From positions 6,191,076 through 6,255,075 of the forward strand of contig WMCF01000023.1 in the NCBI GenBank assembly GCA_009792885.1: a DNA stretch of 64,000 nt, given 5' to 3'. Shown here piece by piece: positions 50,534-61,763 of the stretch. This DNA is from Eremophila alpestris peregrina. Its lineage: Eukaryota > Chordata > Aves > Passeriformes > Alaudidae. Position numbers and translations under genes: made by a program. The notes below the pieces were generated by a model, which did not search any database, was not told the DNA's origin, and saw only the letters and a program-made list of their open reading frames with translations. Numbering within the stretch: the first letter of the stretch is position 1; every line of letters begins with the position of its first letter.

Positions 50534-51005
50534 CACAGAATCCTAGAATGCTTTGGTTTGGGAGGGACTTTACAGACCATCCTGATCCACCCCCCTGCCA
50601 TGGACAGGGACACCTTCCACTATCCCAGGTTGCTCCAAGCTCTGTCCAGCCTGGCCTTGGACACTTCCAGGGGTCCAGGGGCAGCTACACCTTCCCTGGG
50701 CAACCTGTGCCTCACCACTCTCACAGGAAGAATTTCTTCCCAACATCAAGTCTACATCTCCCCTTTTCAAGTTTAAAACCATTCCCCCTTGTCCTATTCC
50801 TATCAGAAAAAGTCACTCTCTCTTGTTTTTATAAGCACTCTTGAAGTACTGGAAGGCAGCTGTTAGGCCTCCCTGGAGCCTCTTTCCTCCAGCCTCTTTT
50901 CTCCCCACTTTCCCCAACCTGTCTCCAGAACAGAGAGGCTCCAGCCCTCAGAGCATCTCCATGGCCTCTTCTGGACTCAGTCCAGCAGGCCCATGTCTTT
51001 GGTAT
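50534..51005 (-). mobile_element. CR1 LINE 3' fragment, antisense, long
   Basis: It starts CACAGAATCCTAGAATGC and runs through 'ccctgccatggacagggaca', 'ttaaaaccattcccccttgt', 'agtactggaaggcagctgtt' and 'ctggactcagtccagcaggc'. It holds about 470 bp of contiguous CR1 and is one of the best-preserved copies here. Confidence 0.92.
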
Positions 51006-52323
51006 TGCTTGTACTGGTGTTGCTTTAGTAGCTGCTGGTGTGATTTATTTATTTTTACCCAACATGTGAGGAAAGTCTTCATTGTGTGTGCAGGCATGGG
51101 GTGCTGTTGGGTCAGTGGGGTGTAGGATGGGTCACAGGGAAAGAATGCAAGAGCACCAGGGCAGACAGCGAGAGAGACAGACAACAAAACGTCTCATCAG
51201 TGTTTCACCAACCACAAGGTGCCTTTTGGAAGAGGACAGCTCTCAGCACCTCCTGTTTGGCTGTGAGGAAACTGAGGTGGAAAGAGTTTGTAGCTGGAGC
51301 TTCCCCCTCCACAGACCTCACAGCAAACCTGTGGCCACCAGATCCTCCTGAGTGTGAGCCCTGCCACCCGTGAGCCTGCCCTGCAGGGCTTCTCCCTCAG
51401 TGTCACACAGCGCAAAGCACGGCTGACTACGTGATGCTACTTCAGCCAGCCAGAATTGAGGGAAGGAAATATAGCAGCAGGTTCCTCTGCTCTAGGAAAC
51501 TGATCTGTTACTGAAATGGCTTTCTCTTTGGTGGAGTGTTTCCGGCATGGCTCCTTGGCACTGGAAATGGCTTTACCCATTTATACCATGTTTTCCAGCT
51601 TGAGTTCATAGAGGTGTTGTCAGCAGTTGGTTGCTGGAGTGAATGTGAAGTGAAACAACCTGTTTGTTTCTCATGCTTTCCATCCTCAGATATAAATGTG
51701 CCACTGCCTTGGAGTGAGCACCCAGGGCTTCCTGCTGCCAAAATTTTCCCCCGAGTGTCTGGCAACTGAGCTCAGAGATAAGGGCAAGCACAGGTTGATA
51801 CTTTCAGTGGGTGGAAGTAAAAGGTTTTGTGGCACCTGCTGTCTCATAGGATGTCACTCAGTGAAATTTGGCCCATTTGAAGAAGCCCATCAGCACTTCA
51901 GTAGTGTGGTTGCATGGTTTGGGTGGTGACTTCCAGATTTTGGCCATGGCAAGTAGCCACCCTCTCAGCAAAAGAGCATCTTCCACCCACTCCTTCTCCC
52001 TGCAAGCCCAAGCTGGGGACTTTGGCCCCAGGGACCTGGGAGGGAGCAGCAAGCTGAAGCTCTGCAGGGCCTCCTGGCATGGGTAGTGTGTGAAGAAGTT
52101 GCCAGCTTAAGTTGTTTGGGCTCTTGTTGCAGAAACAATATTTCTGTCTGACCCCAGTTAGCAACTGATGTTTGCAAAATAAAGAAGTCAAGGCACTGGA
52201 AATACTTTCCATTCTGGCTCTTGTCTCAGCCCAAAATATTAGTATTAAAAATATTGCATCTATTATATGCAGCTAATATCTCTGCTGGCACATAAATCAC
52301 CCAGGAATTTTTCATCTCCATAT

Positions 52324-52339
52324 TAAAAAAAAAAAAAAA
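52324..52339. repeat. A homopolymer tract
   Basis: A run of about 15 A residues within A/T-rich intron sequence. Confidence 0.75.
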
Positions 52340-52879
52340 GTTAACTGTGCTCTATTTTTGGGTATTTGTTAACTGTTTTGTTTCCATTTATTCCTACTAC
52401 AGCCACAGCAGTCTGTCTCCAAGGGACCATCTGTGGGAAAGAGAGTCCCTAGATTGATTCAGGAGGTGTTGGGGTCATTGACAGGCATGAAGGCGCTGAG
52501 TCTCTGCTCTTTCTCTGATAATGTCTTTATTTAGCGTGACAGCCTCCAGGGCACGGGTGGACAACAGGCCTCTTTCTTTCCTTTAAACTAACATTACTCC
52601 AGCCATTCCCAGCATTGTGCAGATGCTATGGATCTTCCTAATTTCCCGATTAAAGGAAAGGCAGCAAGAGCCCACAGCTATGTGACATCAGAGCTACAGA
52701 AGGTGGCCCAGGTCTGTGCCTCCCCCCCCAGGCAGTGTGTTCCCATCCAAACTGACAAGTGAAAACTCATCCAAGAGAAATTAAATGTTGGGAGTGAATC
52801 AGACCCTGGCACAGCTTAGCAATTCTGTGGGAGTGTTAGGGGGTAGCATGAAAGAGAAGGCAGGAGTGGGGGCAGGAGC

Positions 52880-52985
52880 ATAGAACTCCTCTTGTTGAAG
52901 GGGATCCTGCTCATTGAGGAGGGGGATTGGCTAAATGACCTGTAAAAGGCCCCTTCCAATCCAAACTGTCTATAATTCTATGAAC
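52880..52985 (+). mobile_element. CR1 LINE tail, sense
   Basis: 'gggggattggctaaatgacc', 'aaaggccccttccaatccaa' and the tail TATAATTCTATGA. Confidence 0.84.
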
Positions 52986-54430
52986 TCTTCTCTGACAGTA
53001 GGACAGAGTTAAGTAAACATTCAGGAAACAGCTTAGGCTGGGTTGCAATAAATCAATTTGCAGATCAATCCTGGCTCCCGAATCCTACATTAAGTGCTAA
53101 AGTCTGCTGCATCTTGTTTAAAGAAATTAGTTTAATGTGTTTGATAAAGGATTCTGGCACACCTAAGTCCAAAATATCTCTACAGCTTGGGCTGATGTTT
53201 TACTGGATCCCTATGTCGGAAGTAATTGCTTGCCATTGAGTTTGGGTCATCTCATATGTCTGGACAGCTGTCAGGAGATCCTGTCAAATCTTGCCTTAGC
53301 TCCTACAGGAAAGACATTTATTTCTTCACTAGAAAGCACTGGTATAAATAGGATACAGGAAAAAAAAGCCCCTAGGATGTCTCCTTGCTGCAGGTCAAAG
53401 AGGCACAGGGGTCTAAAGGAAGACAGCTGAACACAAAGGCAGCAGGTGGGGGCTCATTGTACTATTTAGGATGTGTCTTTGGGGACAGGACCACAGAGGG
53501 ATGGTGGTGGGCTGTGTCTGTGCATCTTGGCATGGGTTTAAAGTTTATATCTCTTGGAGGATTATCAGATCTCGGGTTAACTGATCAGCCTGGGTGTATT
53601 TTTAAAGGACACAGCCTGGAGTCTGAAGTATAAGCTCTTTTATTGCAAAGTAGTAAAAGATGATTCCATATTCATTCAAGCCACATTCTTACCAGTAGTC
53701 CAGGATCCATTTGTGTTTGGGAAACATTGTGTGCTGTGGTCGTGTCTTAATTTAAACTGTTTTGTCTAAACTGGACTCAGTTCCTTGTCACTGTGTTTTC
53801 CAATGGTTTTTATGTAATTTTTGCAATCTTGTTTACAGCATGCTGAGAATCCAACAACGTAATTCCAAGTAATGTAGTTTACGAAGAGAACCATTTCCAA
53901 GCAATTTCTACATGAAGTCACAGCATTGATTTCTACATCAGTCTGGGCAGTCAGCCTTGAAGTCCAGGAGGTGCCTTCCTAGCTGGTTGCCCACTCTGTG
54001 CAACAAGGGCCTCTCTCTCGATGTCCCTCATGATTTGTGGGAGATCCAGCAAGGCATTAAAAGAGCTGTTTCGGAGCTATCTCACATGCCATCTGTACTT
54101 GGGATGTCTTTCCCAAGCTGGTGTTGCAAAACAGCTCCTTAAATTCCTCCTGAAGATTCATTTCCATGAAGCTGGGAAGAAAATAGCTGACTCAGGCAGC
54201 CTGTGCGGCCAAGCATTGCAGAGTGTGAGGGCTCTCCCTGTGCTTCAGCAGTAATGGGGTTTGCTTTGTTGTGCTTTTGAGTCCACCCTCAGGGCTGATG
54301 TGCCATGTCCCCTCAGCCCAGCAGTGCTGTCTCTGCACAGTCTGCAGGATGGTGGTCCTGGGAATGGGGTTGGGAGAATTCTGTCATTCATCCATTTGCT
54401 TGTGAGTCAGTGGGAATTTTGGATGTAAAG

Positions 54431-54625
54431 ACACAGAATCACACTAATACAATAGTTCAGGTTCAAAGGGACCTTTAAAGTTCTTCCAGTCCCATCCCCT
54501 GCCATGGTTAGGGACATATTCCACTAGACCATGGTTGCTCAGAGCCCTGTCCAACCTGGCCTTGAATGTTTCTAAGGGTAGGGCATCCACCACTTCTCCG
54601 AGCAACTTGTGCTGGTGTTTTACAG
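54431..54625 (-). mobile_element. CR1 LINE 3' fragment, antisense
   Basis: It starts ACACAGAATCACAC, then 'ttcaggttcaaagggacctt', 'atcccctgccatggttaggg' and 'gagccctgtccaacctggcc'. Confidence 0.89.
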
Positions 54626-56204
54626 CCATCATTGGGAAAATCAGTGCTACCATGTTGGTTTATAGTGAGTCTAATTATGTTCTAGAGGACCAAACAAAAT
54701 AATCTGTAGCAAACAAAGGCAGATGTGGTGTCCAGGCTCAAAGGAAGGGTTGTCAGCAGTGATTGTACCTCAGGACCAAGGTGGTGACAAAGAGCATTGT
54801 GCCCATATGGGCAACTCACAAGGGTTTCATAATGCTTTTCCCAGCAGCCAGAGACTGAGCCTCATCACAAACATCTCTCCCCTCACAGCGTTGTTTTGGT
54901 TGGCTGTGCTCATCTTCTGGCGTTCACTGTGTGTTTGTAGAGATGCATACATGTAAGACTTAAAGCATGTACTTCATCTCAGCTGTTCAGAGATGGCTTT
55001 AAATCTTGATCCACCACCATTTTGACAGGTGGGCTTTCTATGCTTCCAAGATGCCGTGTCTGTCCAGATGATGTGGGCTCAGTCTAGCAGTTGGGGTGGT
55101 CTCTACCCCTGGTGACAGAAAGACATGAAGGAAGTGTGAATAATTTCATTTTTGTTTTCAGGAGTGAACATGACATCTTGTTCCCTTCTCATCTGAGAAA
55201 AATGCAAACAAAAATGAAACTGCAGCCAAGTGAAACCAGTTTGATAGAGAAAGCCAAAGGGAAAACACAACACAAATCCTGTGTTCTTCATCCTTGGAGC
55301 TGGTGGTTATTGCTTTCTGTGGGGTTTTGAGGTTTTTTGATTAAATTGTGTGGAACTGTCAAGCTTATTTGAGTGTTTCCCATTCTCAGATATAGCAAGG
55401 ATAGAAAATGGCTGGGGCTGGGCTGTGATACTCCCTCCATCAAAGCAGTACTGAGTTATCATTATCCATGCACATGAAACATCAGAGTACCTTTGATGGA
55501 GGTAGGCTTGCTGAAGAATACTTCTGGAGGAAGTTAGGCCACTAGAACAGAAATTCCGATATTTTTCCTCATTATATTAATAACAATATGCCCCAGACCT
55601 CTTGGGACCAGTTTTAGATGCTATAAAATTCTACCAAGTTCTAACTGGGATCCTTCAGTCCCTCCAGTTTGGACTGTAATATCTTTTAAATGCTCAAAGC
55701 CAGTAATGATGGGTTTTTCTGACCGCAGCAGTGCTGCCATGCCCAAACTCCTCCAGCAGTGCCTGCTCTGGGGTGCCAGTCCAATTGTTTGTGGTCTGGC
55801 TGGAATATGCTTAGTTCAGAAGGACTGGGCCTGGACACATGAATTTGTTCAGGGGATGTTTCAGAAGATTTTGCTTCTTCCTGCCCTTTCCTTCTTCAGG
55901 CTGAGTTTCCTGGGCAGCTAGCTAGTACAGCCAGGAATAACCCACAGGCTAAATTGAGAATTTTACTTTTTGGTGGTGACTCTAAGAGGGTTCCTTCTTA
56001 ATTTCCCTCTCTCAATGGAAAAATTGAGATTTTCAGAAAGAAGGTGAGAGAAGTGGCCTGACATCCCACAAAGTCCTCTATTTGCAGGAGCAGCTGCTGA
56101 GTTCCTTGGGGATGCTATGCTCCCTCCGCCTTGGATGGTGTTATGGATAGGAGGGCTTTGGGGTCATCATGGGAATGGAAGGTCCCACAGAGTCAATTCC
56201 TGCA

Positions 56205-56351
56205 GCAGATCCTGGAAGTGTTCCAGGCCAGGCTGGATGGGGCTTGGAGCATCCTGATGTGGTGGAAGATGTCCCTGCCCATGGCAGGGAGGTGGAACTG
56301 AATTACCTTTAAGGTCCCTTCCAAACCAAATCATTCTATGATTCTGTGATC
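56205..56351 (+). mobile_element. CR1 LINE tail, sense
   Basis: 'agtgttccaggccaggctgg', 'gatgtccctgcccatggcag' and the intact tail ATCATTCTATGATTCTGTGAT. Confidence 0.92.
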
Positions 56352-56920
56352 TTAATCCATCCCTTGTAACAACAGTTGCTAATTAGTTGCAGGCATGTTA
56401 ATAGCAAAGCTGATCATGAGATACTTCCAAGACTTAGCATTATATTCATGATCCTCACACAGAGATGAGCCCAAGCAGACCAAAGGGTGCAGAGAAACTT
56501 ACTCTGTCAAATGTAGTGAGGAATGTATTCATTCAAGCACCAGAAGGATGCAAGGGATGGAGAAGGTTTGACCTTGGCACCACTCTTCATTCTCAACCTC
56601 TTGCCTGAGTGTCTGCAAGTCCATGTTAGTTATTAATTGCTGGTTGGCCCTGGCTATGGCTACCAAATATTCTGCTCTGCACAAAAGCAGGACTAAATCA
56701 AAATTCCTGCTCTGCAAGGAGTTTATGGTGTCCATGATTGTTTGTGCCATGGAGAAGTTGGCTGAGATTGAGGGCAAATACCCAGGCAGGTTCTCCAAAG
56801 GCAGGAGTCAGCATGTGCAGAGACCTGGTCCCTCAGTCCCAGGATGGAATTTCAGTCTGTTTGGCCATTCAAGGTAATCTGCATTGTGGAATAAATGTCT
56901 TAAGTGCTGCTGGAAATGTA

Positions 56921-57325
56921 TAGAATCTCAGAATTGTTTAGGTGGGAAAAGACCTCTTAGACCATTGAGTCCAACCATTCCCCCAGCCAAGGCCACCACT
57001 GACCCCTGTCCCCAAATGCCACATCCACACACCTTTTAAATCTCTCCAGGCATGGGGACTCCACTTCTGCCCTGGGCAGCTGTGCCAGGGTGTGACATCC
57101 CTTTCAATTAAGGAATTTTTCCAGTATCCAAACTAAACCTCATCTGGCACAGCTTGAGGGCATTTCCTTTTGTCCTGTCACTGTTCCTTTTGAAAAGAGC
57201 CTGACAGCCACCTGGCTGCATCCTCCTGTCAGAGCCAGAAGGTTCCTCCTGAGCCTCCCTTTCTACAGGCTCCCTTTCCCAGCTCCCTCAGCTGCCCCTC
57301 AGGGGACTAGTACTCTCTCTGTCTA
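56921..57325 (-). mobile_element. CR1 LINE 3' fragment, antisense, long
   Basis: It starts TATAGAATCTCAGAATTG, then 'ccattgagtccaaccattcc', 'acccctgtccccaaatgcca', 'ctccacttctgccctgggca' and further interior text ('gagcctccctttctacaggc'). It holds about 400 bp. Confidence 0.92.
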
Positions 57326-57839
57326 GCCACCAGGAGGATGCAGCCCTGTGTTGTCCTCCAGCTCCCCCCATGCCGGACAGATGGTGGGAGCCCTCAAAAA
57401 ACTCATCTCACTCCTGGGGATATGGGCAAGGCTGACAGGACAGAGCAACTGTGTTCTAGACCACAGCTGTCCACTTGTGTAGAGTTATTTTCCCCAGACT
57501 TGTGCCTTCCTGCTCCTTTCCTTGGCAGCAAAGGATGTAGTAAAAACTTGCAGGAACCATGTATTTCTGAGCACGTAGGCTTGTAACCACCAAGACAGCT
57601 GAAGCCTTAGATTTGTTTGCGTACGCTTCTCCAACAGAACAGACATTTGTCAGATCTAAATTCTGTTGAAAGGTATCTCATTTAGCTAATTAAATTAATA
57701 AATGGGTGGAGAAACAATAGCAGGAGTAATACAATCCTATTTCCAGCTTGACAACCCTGACTGTCTCCCCTTGGTCTTTTAGTACTTTTGCAATTTCTTT
57801 GTGATTCTCAATGTCTCTTTAATTTCCATGTTGTCCGAT

Positions 57840-57892
57840 GGCCAAATCCCACTGAAGTCAGGGGGAGTTTTGAACTGAATTGGAATTTGGCC
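57840..57892. repeat. Small palindromic ancient repeat
   Basis: The ends GGCCAAATCCC and GGAATTTGGCC are inverted (10 of 11 match). The interior 'actgaagtcagggggagttt' resembles the remembered sauropsid repeat with 'gaagtcaatgggagtt' and GGCCAAAT ends. Confidence 0.6.
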
Positions 57893-59420
57893 TTTGAAGT
57901 GAAAATAATTATTTAATGTTAAATGGAGTCAAGAGATAAGAAACCATTGTACTGTCCAGATGCTTTTTCTTGCAGCTGAATTATGGTTCCCTGCAAGGCA
58001 CTGCATTCTTATGGCTAAGAGTGAGCAGAGGGGGACAGAGGAAGGATTTCCCAGTAACTGCAGCATTTTTCTGGGGTGAATTCTTGCTTTTCTTTGAGTT
58101 ATCACTCTGTGAATGAAGCTTCAGCTGTTCTTCCCTTCAGCATCTCAGACCTAAAAGCCTGGGTTGGGAGGTACATTTGGGTGCTTCCCTGGTCTGGTTC
58201 CCTGGGATGAGCACATCACCCCAAGGCACCATCTTGGGACATCACCTTAAGCTGCCATCTGAGCACCTCCAGTGCTGCCCTTGAACAAGCACAAGGTAGT
58301 TTCCAACAACCCACAGTGGGAGTGTTGCAGGACTCCCAGGTCCCCATTTCATCCTTTCCTGGGGCTCTCTGTGTCCCCAGCACTTTGTTCACGCCTGGGA
58401 ACAAGCACGGGTCGTCCCATCCTCCCAGGCTTTGAGATACTATGCAGTCAAAAAAGTTTTAAGATCTGAGCCCTGTTCTCCCTGCTTTGGCTCTTCTTCC
58501 CTGCAGATCCTATTTCTTCTTGGCTTTTCTTCTTTGCTGGGGTGTTGGGAAGATAAAAGCACACGAGTCTTTGCCTGAATGCTGGATGATTGTCTAGACC
58601 CCTGGCTGCTGCCAAGTCACAGACATTGCTCCTTGTTTGCCATTCTCCTTCCTTTGCCTTTTATTTCTTGCAATTTCTTTCCCAAAACTTTTTCAACTCT
58701 GGTGTTTTCCACCCTTTGGCCAGTGACTTGCAGAGCTTTGGTCTGTGTTTGCTCTTGCCCCTCTCCATGGGGATGTCATCTTGTTGCTGTCCTGTGGAGG
58801 GACAGGGCTGCCTGTTCTTCCCCATCCTATTGCAAAAATGAACAATCTTGCACATTCCACACTGGCTTAACTAGGTGATTTTTTAATCTTAAACCTTTTT
58901 TTCATTCATAGCTCTTAAACATTAAGGGTTTGGTCTATAATATCATCATATCTTTTGAAAAAAACTGTCCCTGCATGCATTTCTTGCAGGAATTTATGGC
59001 CAAGTTTGGTTCCCAGCTCATTTCCAAGCATTTCCCCTTGCTTCTGAAATTATAGCCGTGTCTTTATGCAACTTCTGTGCTACATTTACAAATTAAATAA
59101 AGTCATAGGCTGACTGGCTTATAAGCCAAGACTTGAAGTGCAACCAAACAGTTAAACTCAGATGTCTGAGAGAAGAGCAAAACCACAGAAAGCAAAACCC
59201 TTGTACACTTGGGCCTGTGAGGGCTTAGAACCAGAAAAGGTTTTTAACTAACTTTTATTTTGACATTCCCCTTTTAATAAGCATTGCTCTTTACAAAGTG
59301 GTTTATGTGATTGCATTACTGAGAGGAAACAAAGAAATGCCAGGAAAACTTGATGTGGAGAATCTGTACTCATAAAATGCTTGTAGGCTCCAGCAAACAG
59401 GAAAGCTTTTCCCATCTCCT

Positions 59421-59462
59421 TTTTCTTTTTTTTTCTTTTTTTATTTTTTTTTAGTTTTTTTT
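59421..59462. repeat. T-rich low-complexity tract
   Basis: About 40 bp of T runs broken by C, A and AG, continuous with the direct-repeat unit that follows it. Confidence 0.8.
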
Positions 59463-59486
59463 AGTTCCCTGCCATTCAGTTTGCAA
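59456..59486 (+). repeat. 31-nt direct repeat, copy 1
   Basis: T7 followed by AGTTCCCTGCCATTCAGTTT and GCAA is identical to 61170-61200. An A/C-rich stretch follows in both places. Confidence 0.85.
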
Positions 59487-59660
59487 GGAAAAACAAAACA
59501 CCAAAAACAAAATAAAACAAAACAAAAAAAATCCAGACACTGAATATCTCAGAAAACCGGATCTGGTGGTCTGATAGTAAACACAAATTCCTTCCAGTGC
59601 CATGGACCAGCCTCTTCGTCCTGAGTTTGTTAAACACAAGCCCTCACTCTTTATGGTTAA

Positions 59661-59695
59661 AAGCCAATTGGCCTCAGAAAATAGGTTTTGACTCC
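59661..59695 (+). repeat. 35-nt inverted repeat, arm 1
   Basis: It reads AAGCCAATTGGCCTCAGAAA and continues to GACTCC. It is the reverse complement of 61261-61295 at 33 of 35 positions. Confidence 0.85.
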
Positions 59696-61169
59696 TGGGT
59701 ATGCCAAGGAATACAGATTCCACGGGCAGATGGCTTTGGCAGGCAGGGTTGGAGGCCGCTGACCATTGAAATGTATTTGTGAATGGCTGCTTCCTTCGTC
59801 CAAGTGCCCTTAGCCGAGCAGTGCCAGTGATCAAAATAAAACTAATTGCTGTGGGATGGGTTTAAAGTAAATGCTGCTGTTTATCCAGATAGGGGTGGGG
59901 GTTTGGGATAAGGGATGAGGCTGAGCAGGGGTTTTATCATGACTGCAAAACCAGTACAGAGGCAAACCGGTGTGGTGACCACAGCACTCAAGGCTGTTTC
60001 CTTCTTTTTGGGGGTAATACTGGGGAGATGTCCTGTGTCACCCTCAAGCACTGCTCCCAGCAGCCTTGTGAAGAGCTGGGCATTAAAACATCCCACAGGC
60101 TCTCAGAGCCAAGACTAATATCAAAGAAGCAGCAGGCAGGGGATGCCAGCATGCTTAGGGTGACCCTGGTGAAGATCCAGCCCTGGTGAAGGCAGCCAGT
60201 GCCAGGGCCATCTCCATCTTTGGTGCATCCTGGATGATGGCATTCTGGCTCTGCCTTCAGCCACGCTGAAGCCCATTTGGAAATCTGAGATGCCTGAGAC
60301 TGCCAAAGCATTTCTTCCATTCAACTCTTGTTTTTTTGGGGATTTGCCATCTTGACTACCGGTCGTGGCCAGCACTCAGGGGCTTGCTCACTCTTTCTGA
60401 GATGTTGTAGTCTCTTTAGTAAACCCTTTGGGGGCAACTCCTCCTCTCTGTGGCTGTTGTATTTCCACATTATCCCTTTGGAGCTCTGTACACACAGGCC
60501 TCTCTCTGGAAGTTGTGGTCCTGGATGCCATGCCCTCCATTGCTGCCAGAGCCACATCCATGCATGTGTCCTGTCCTGGTGTAGCAGTGCTGAAGGATAT
60601 GTATAAAATAAGGCCAAACAAAACCATTGGGTGTAGGCAGATTACCAGTTTACTTAGTATCTTGCTTTTTAGCTTGGGGTTTTTTTTTCCACTTAGAAAT
60701 TCCTGATACACTTAACATGGCTCACTGCAAACCCGTTCAGCAGTGTGCCATGTTGGCAGGCAAGAGGAGGAAGTGATGCTGTAGGCCAGGTGTATCAGGA
60801 GCTCTAAAGCCTTCAGAAAATAAAATCTCCTGATATTTCTTGCCTACCTGACTTGCTGCTGCTGTTTTTCCTGATTAGTCTGGAAGTAACACAGAAACCT
60901 GGGAGAATTTAACCAAGAAACCTGGGAGGGTTTTTCCTGGGAACCCAAGTCAGGTTGTCAAACTTGACAAAAACTTTCAGCTGAAATATGACTGTCACTG
61001 AAAGAAATTCAGAGGCATGAGTTGTTAGATGCAAGGTATTGCCTCCCTTTTTGTGGTTCCCTGCCAAGGGCCAAGCTGTTTGGTGGGACAAATGTCCCAA
61101 CATTAGGTGTGTTGGCCTAATAGAACCCCAAAGGAATGGATGAACTTTCTTTGACTCTCTTCCACTTCA

Positions 61170-61200
61170 TTTTTTTAGTTCCCTGCCATTCAGTTTGCAA
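61170..61200 (+). repeat. 31-nt direct repeat, copy 2
   Basis: Identical to 59456-59486 over 31 nt. It lies 121 nt before the splice acceptor of exon E and is followed by an A/C-rich stretch like that of copy 1. Confidence 0.85.
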
Positions 61201-61260
61201 AACTAAAAACAAACAAAAAACCAAAATAAACCAAAAAGCCTATTTGGTTTCCGTCTAATA

Positions 61261-61295
61261 GGAGTTAAAACCTATTTTCTGAGGCCAACTGGCTT
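61261..61295 (-). repeat. 35-nt inverted repeat, arm 2
   Basis: It reads GGAGTTAAAACCTATTTTCT and continues to CTGGCTT; inverted relative to 59661-59695, two mismatches. It ends 26 nt before the exon at 61322, just upstream of the likely branch-point region (TCAATGAC). Confidence 0.85.
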
Positions 61296-61321
61296 CTCAA
61301 TGACTTCCCTTTGCTTTTCAG

Positions 61322-61763
61322 GCGACAGCAGAGACTACCCAGCGGGAACAAGTCCCAGCAGCACGCGGATCATCAGCAGGGTGGCACCAAGCACAACAGG
61401 GACCACCAGAAACTCTACCAAGGCGGCCAGGCCCCTCACTCCTCGGGCAGGACGGGCCACCACGGCTACAGCCAGAACCGGCGATGGCACCACAGCCAGA
61501 AGCACTCTCCCAACGACAAGGACACACACAGGAACGCCAAAGAGACTGAGAACCTGAGGATCGAGGAGAGCTCCGCGGGCACGGCGCACGTCCCCGCCGA
61601 GGCACCCCGGGGCCCCGAGGCCCTGGAGAAGCAATCCCAGCAGAGCGCGCCCGAGCCGGAGACCAAGCGGAAAGACAGTGGCCACGAGCGTGCCGGGGAC
61701 AGACCCAAGATCAACCTGCTGCAGTCTTCTAAAGACAGGCTGAGGAGGAGACTAAAAGAAAAG
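61322..61763 (+). CDS. CTIF: CTIF exon E (Q/H/R-rich linker)
   Basis: 442 nt between TTGCTTTTCAG and GAAAAG|GTATTA. One base completes the Arg codon, then 147 codons end in phase 0. The N-terminal part is basic and rich in Gln, His and Asn (RQQRLPSGNKSQQHADHQQG, later GHHGYSQNRRWHHSQ), as in mammals. The middle is acidic and variable with Ala/Pro/Glu (ESSAGTAHVPAEAPRGPEAL), and the end is conserved (KINLLQSSKDRLRRRLKEK). It is probably a disordered linker between the CBP80-binding half and MIF4G (inferred). The G+C- and CpG-rich variable part is longer in the reverse frames too, producing open frames on the other strand that I reject. Confidence 0.96.

Larger units (their letters stand above)
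36958..61321 (+). other. CTIF large intron between exons D and E (24.4 kb)
   Basis: GTAGGT..TTGCTTTTCAG. It contains CR1 fragments from 40333 to 57325, a TG microsatellite, a palindromic ancient repeat at 57840 and a rearranged duplication near its 3' end. In 36958-40330, 40460-43810, 46420-48800 and 57900-59420 I see no exon, RNA gene or recognised repeat beyond short homopolymers. Confidence 0.93.

Noticed and set aside
61335..61714. Minus-strand open frames of 82-116 codons opposite the linker exon.
   Set aside because: They are shadows of the conserved + strand CTIF exon created by its high GC content.
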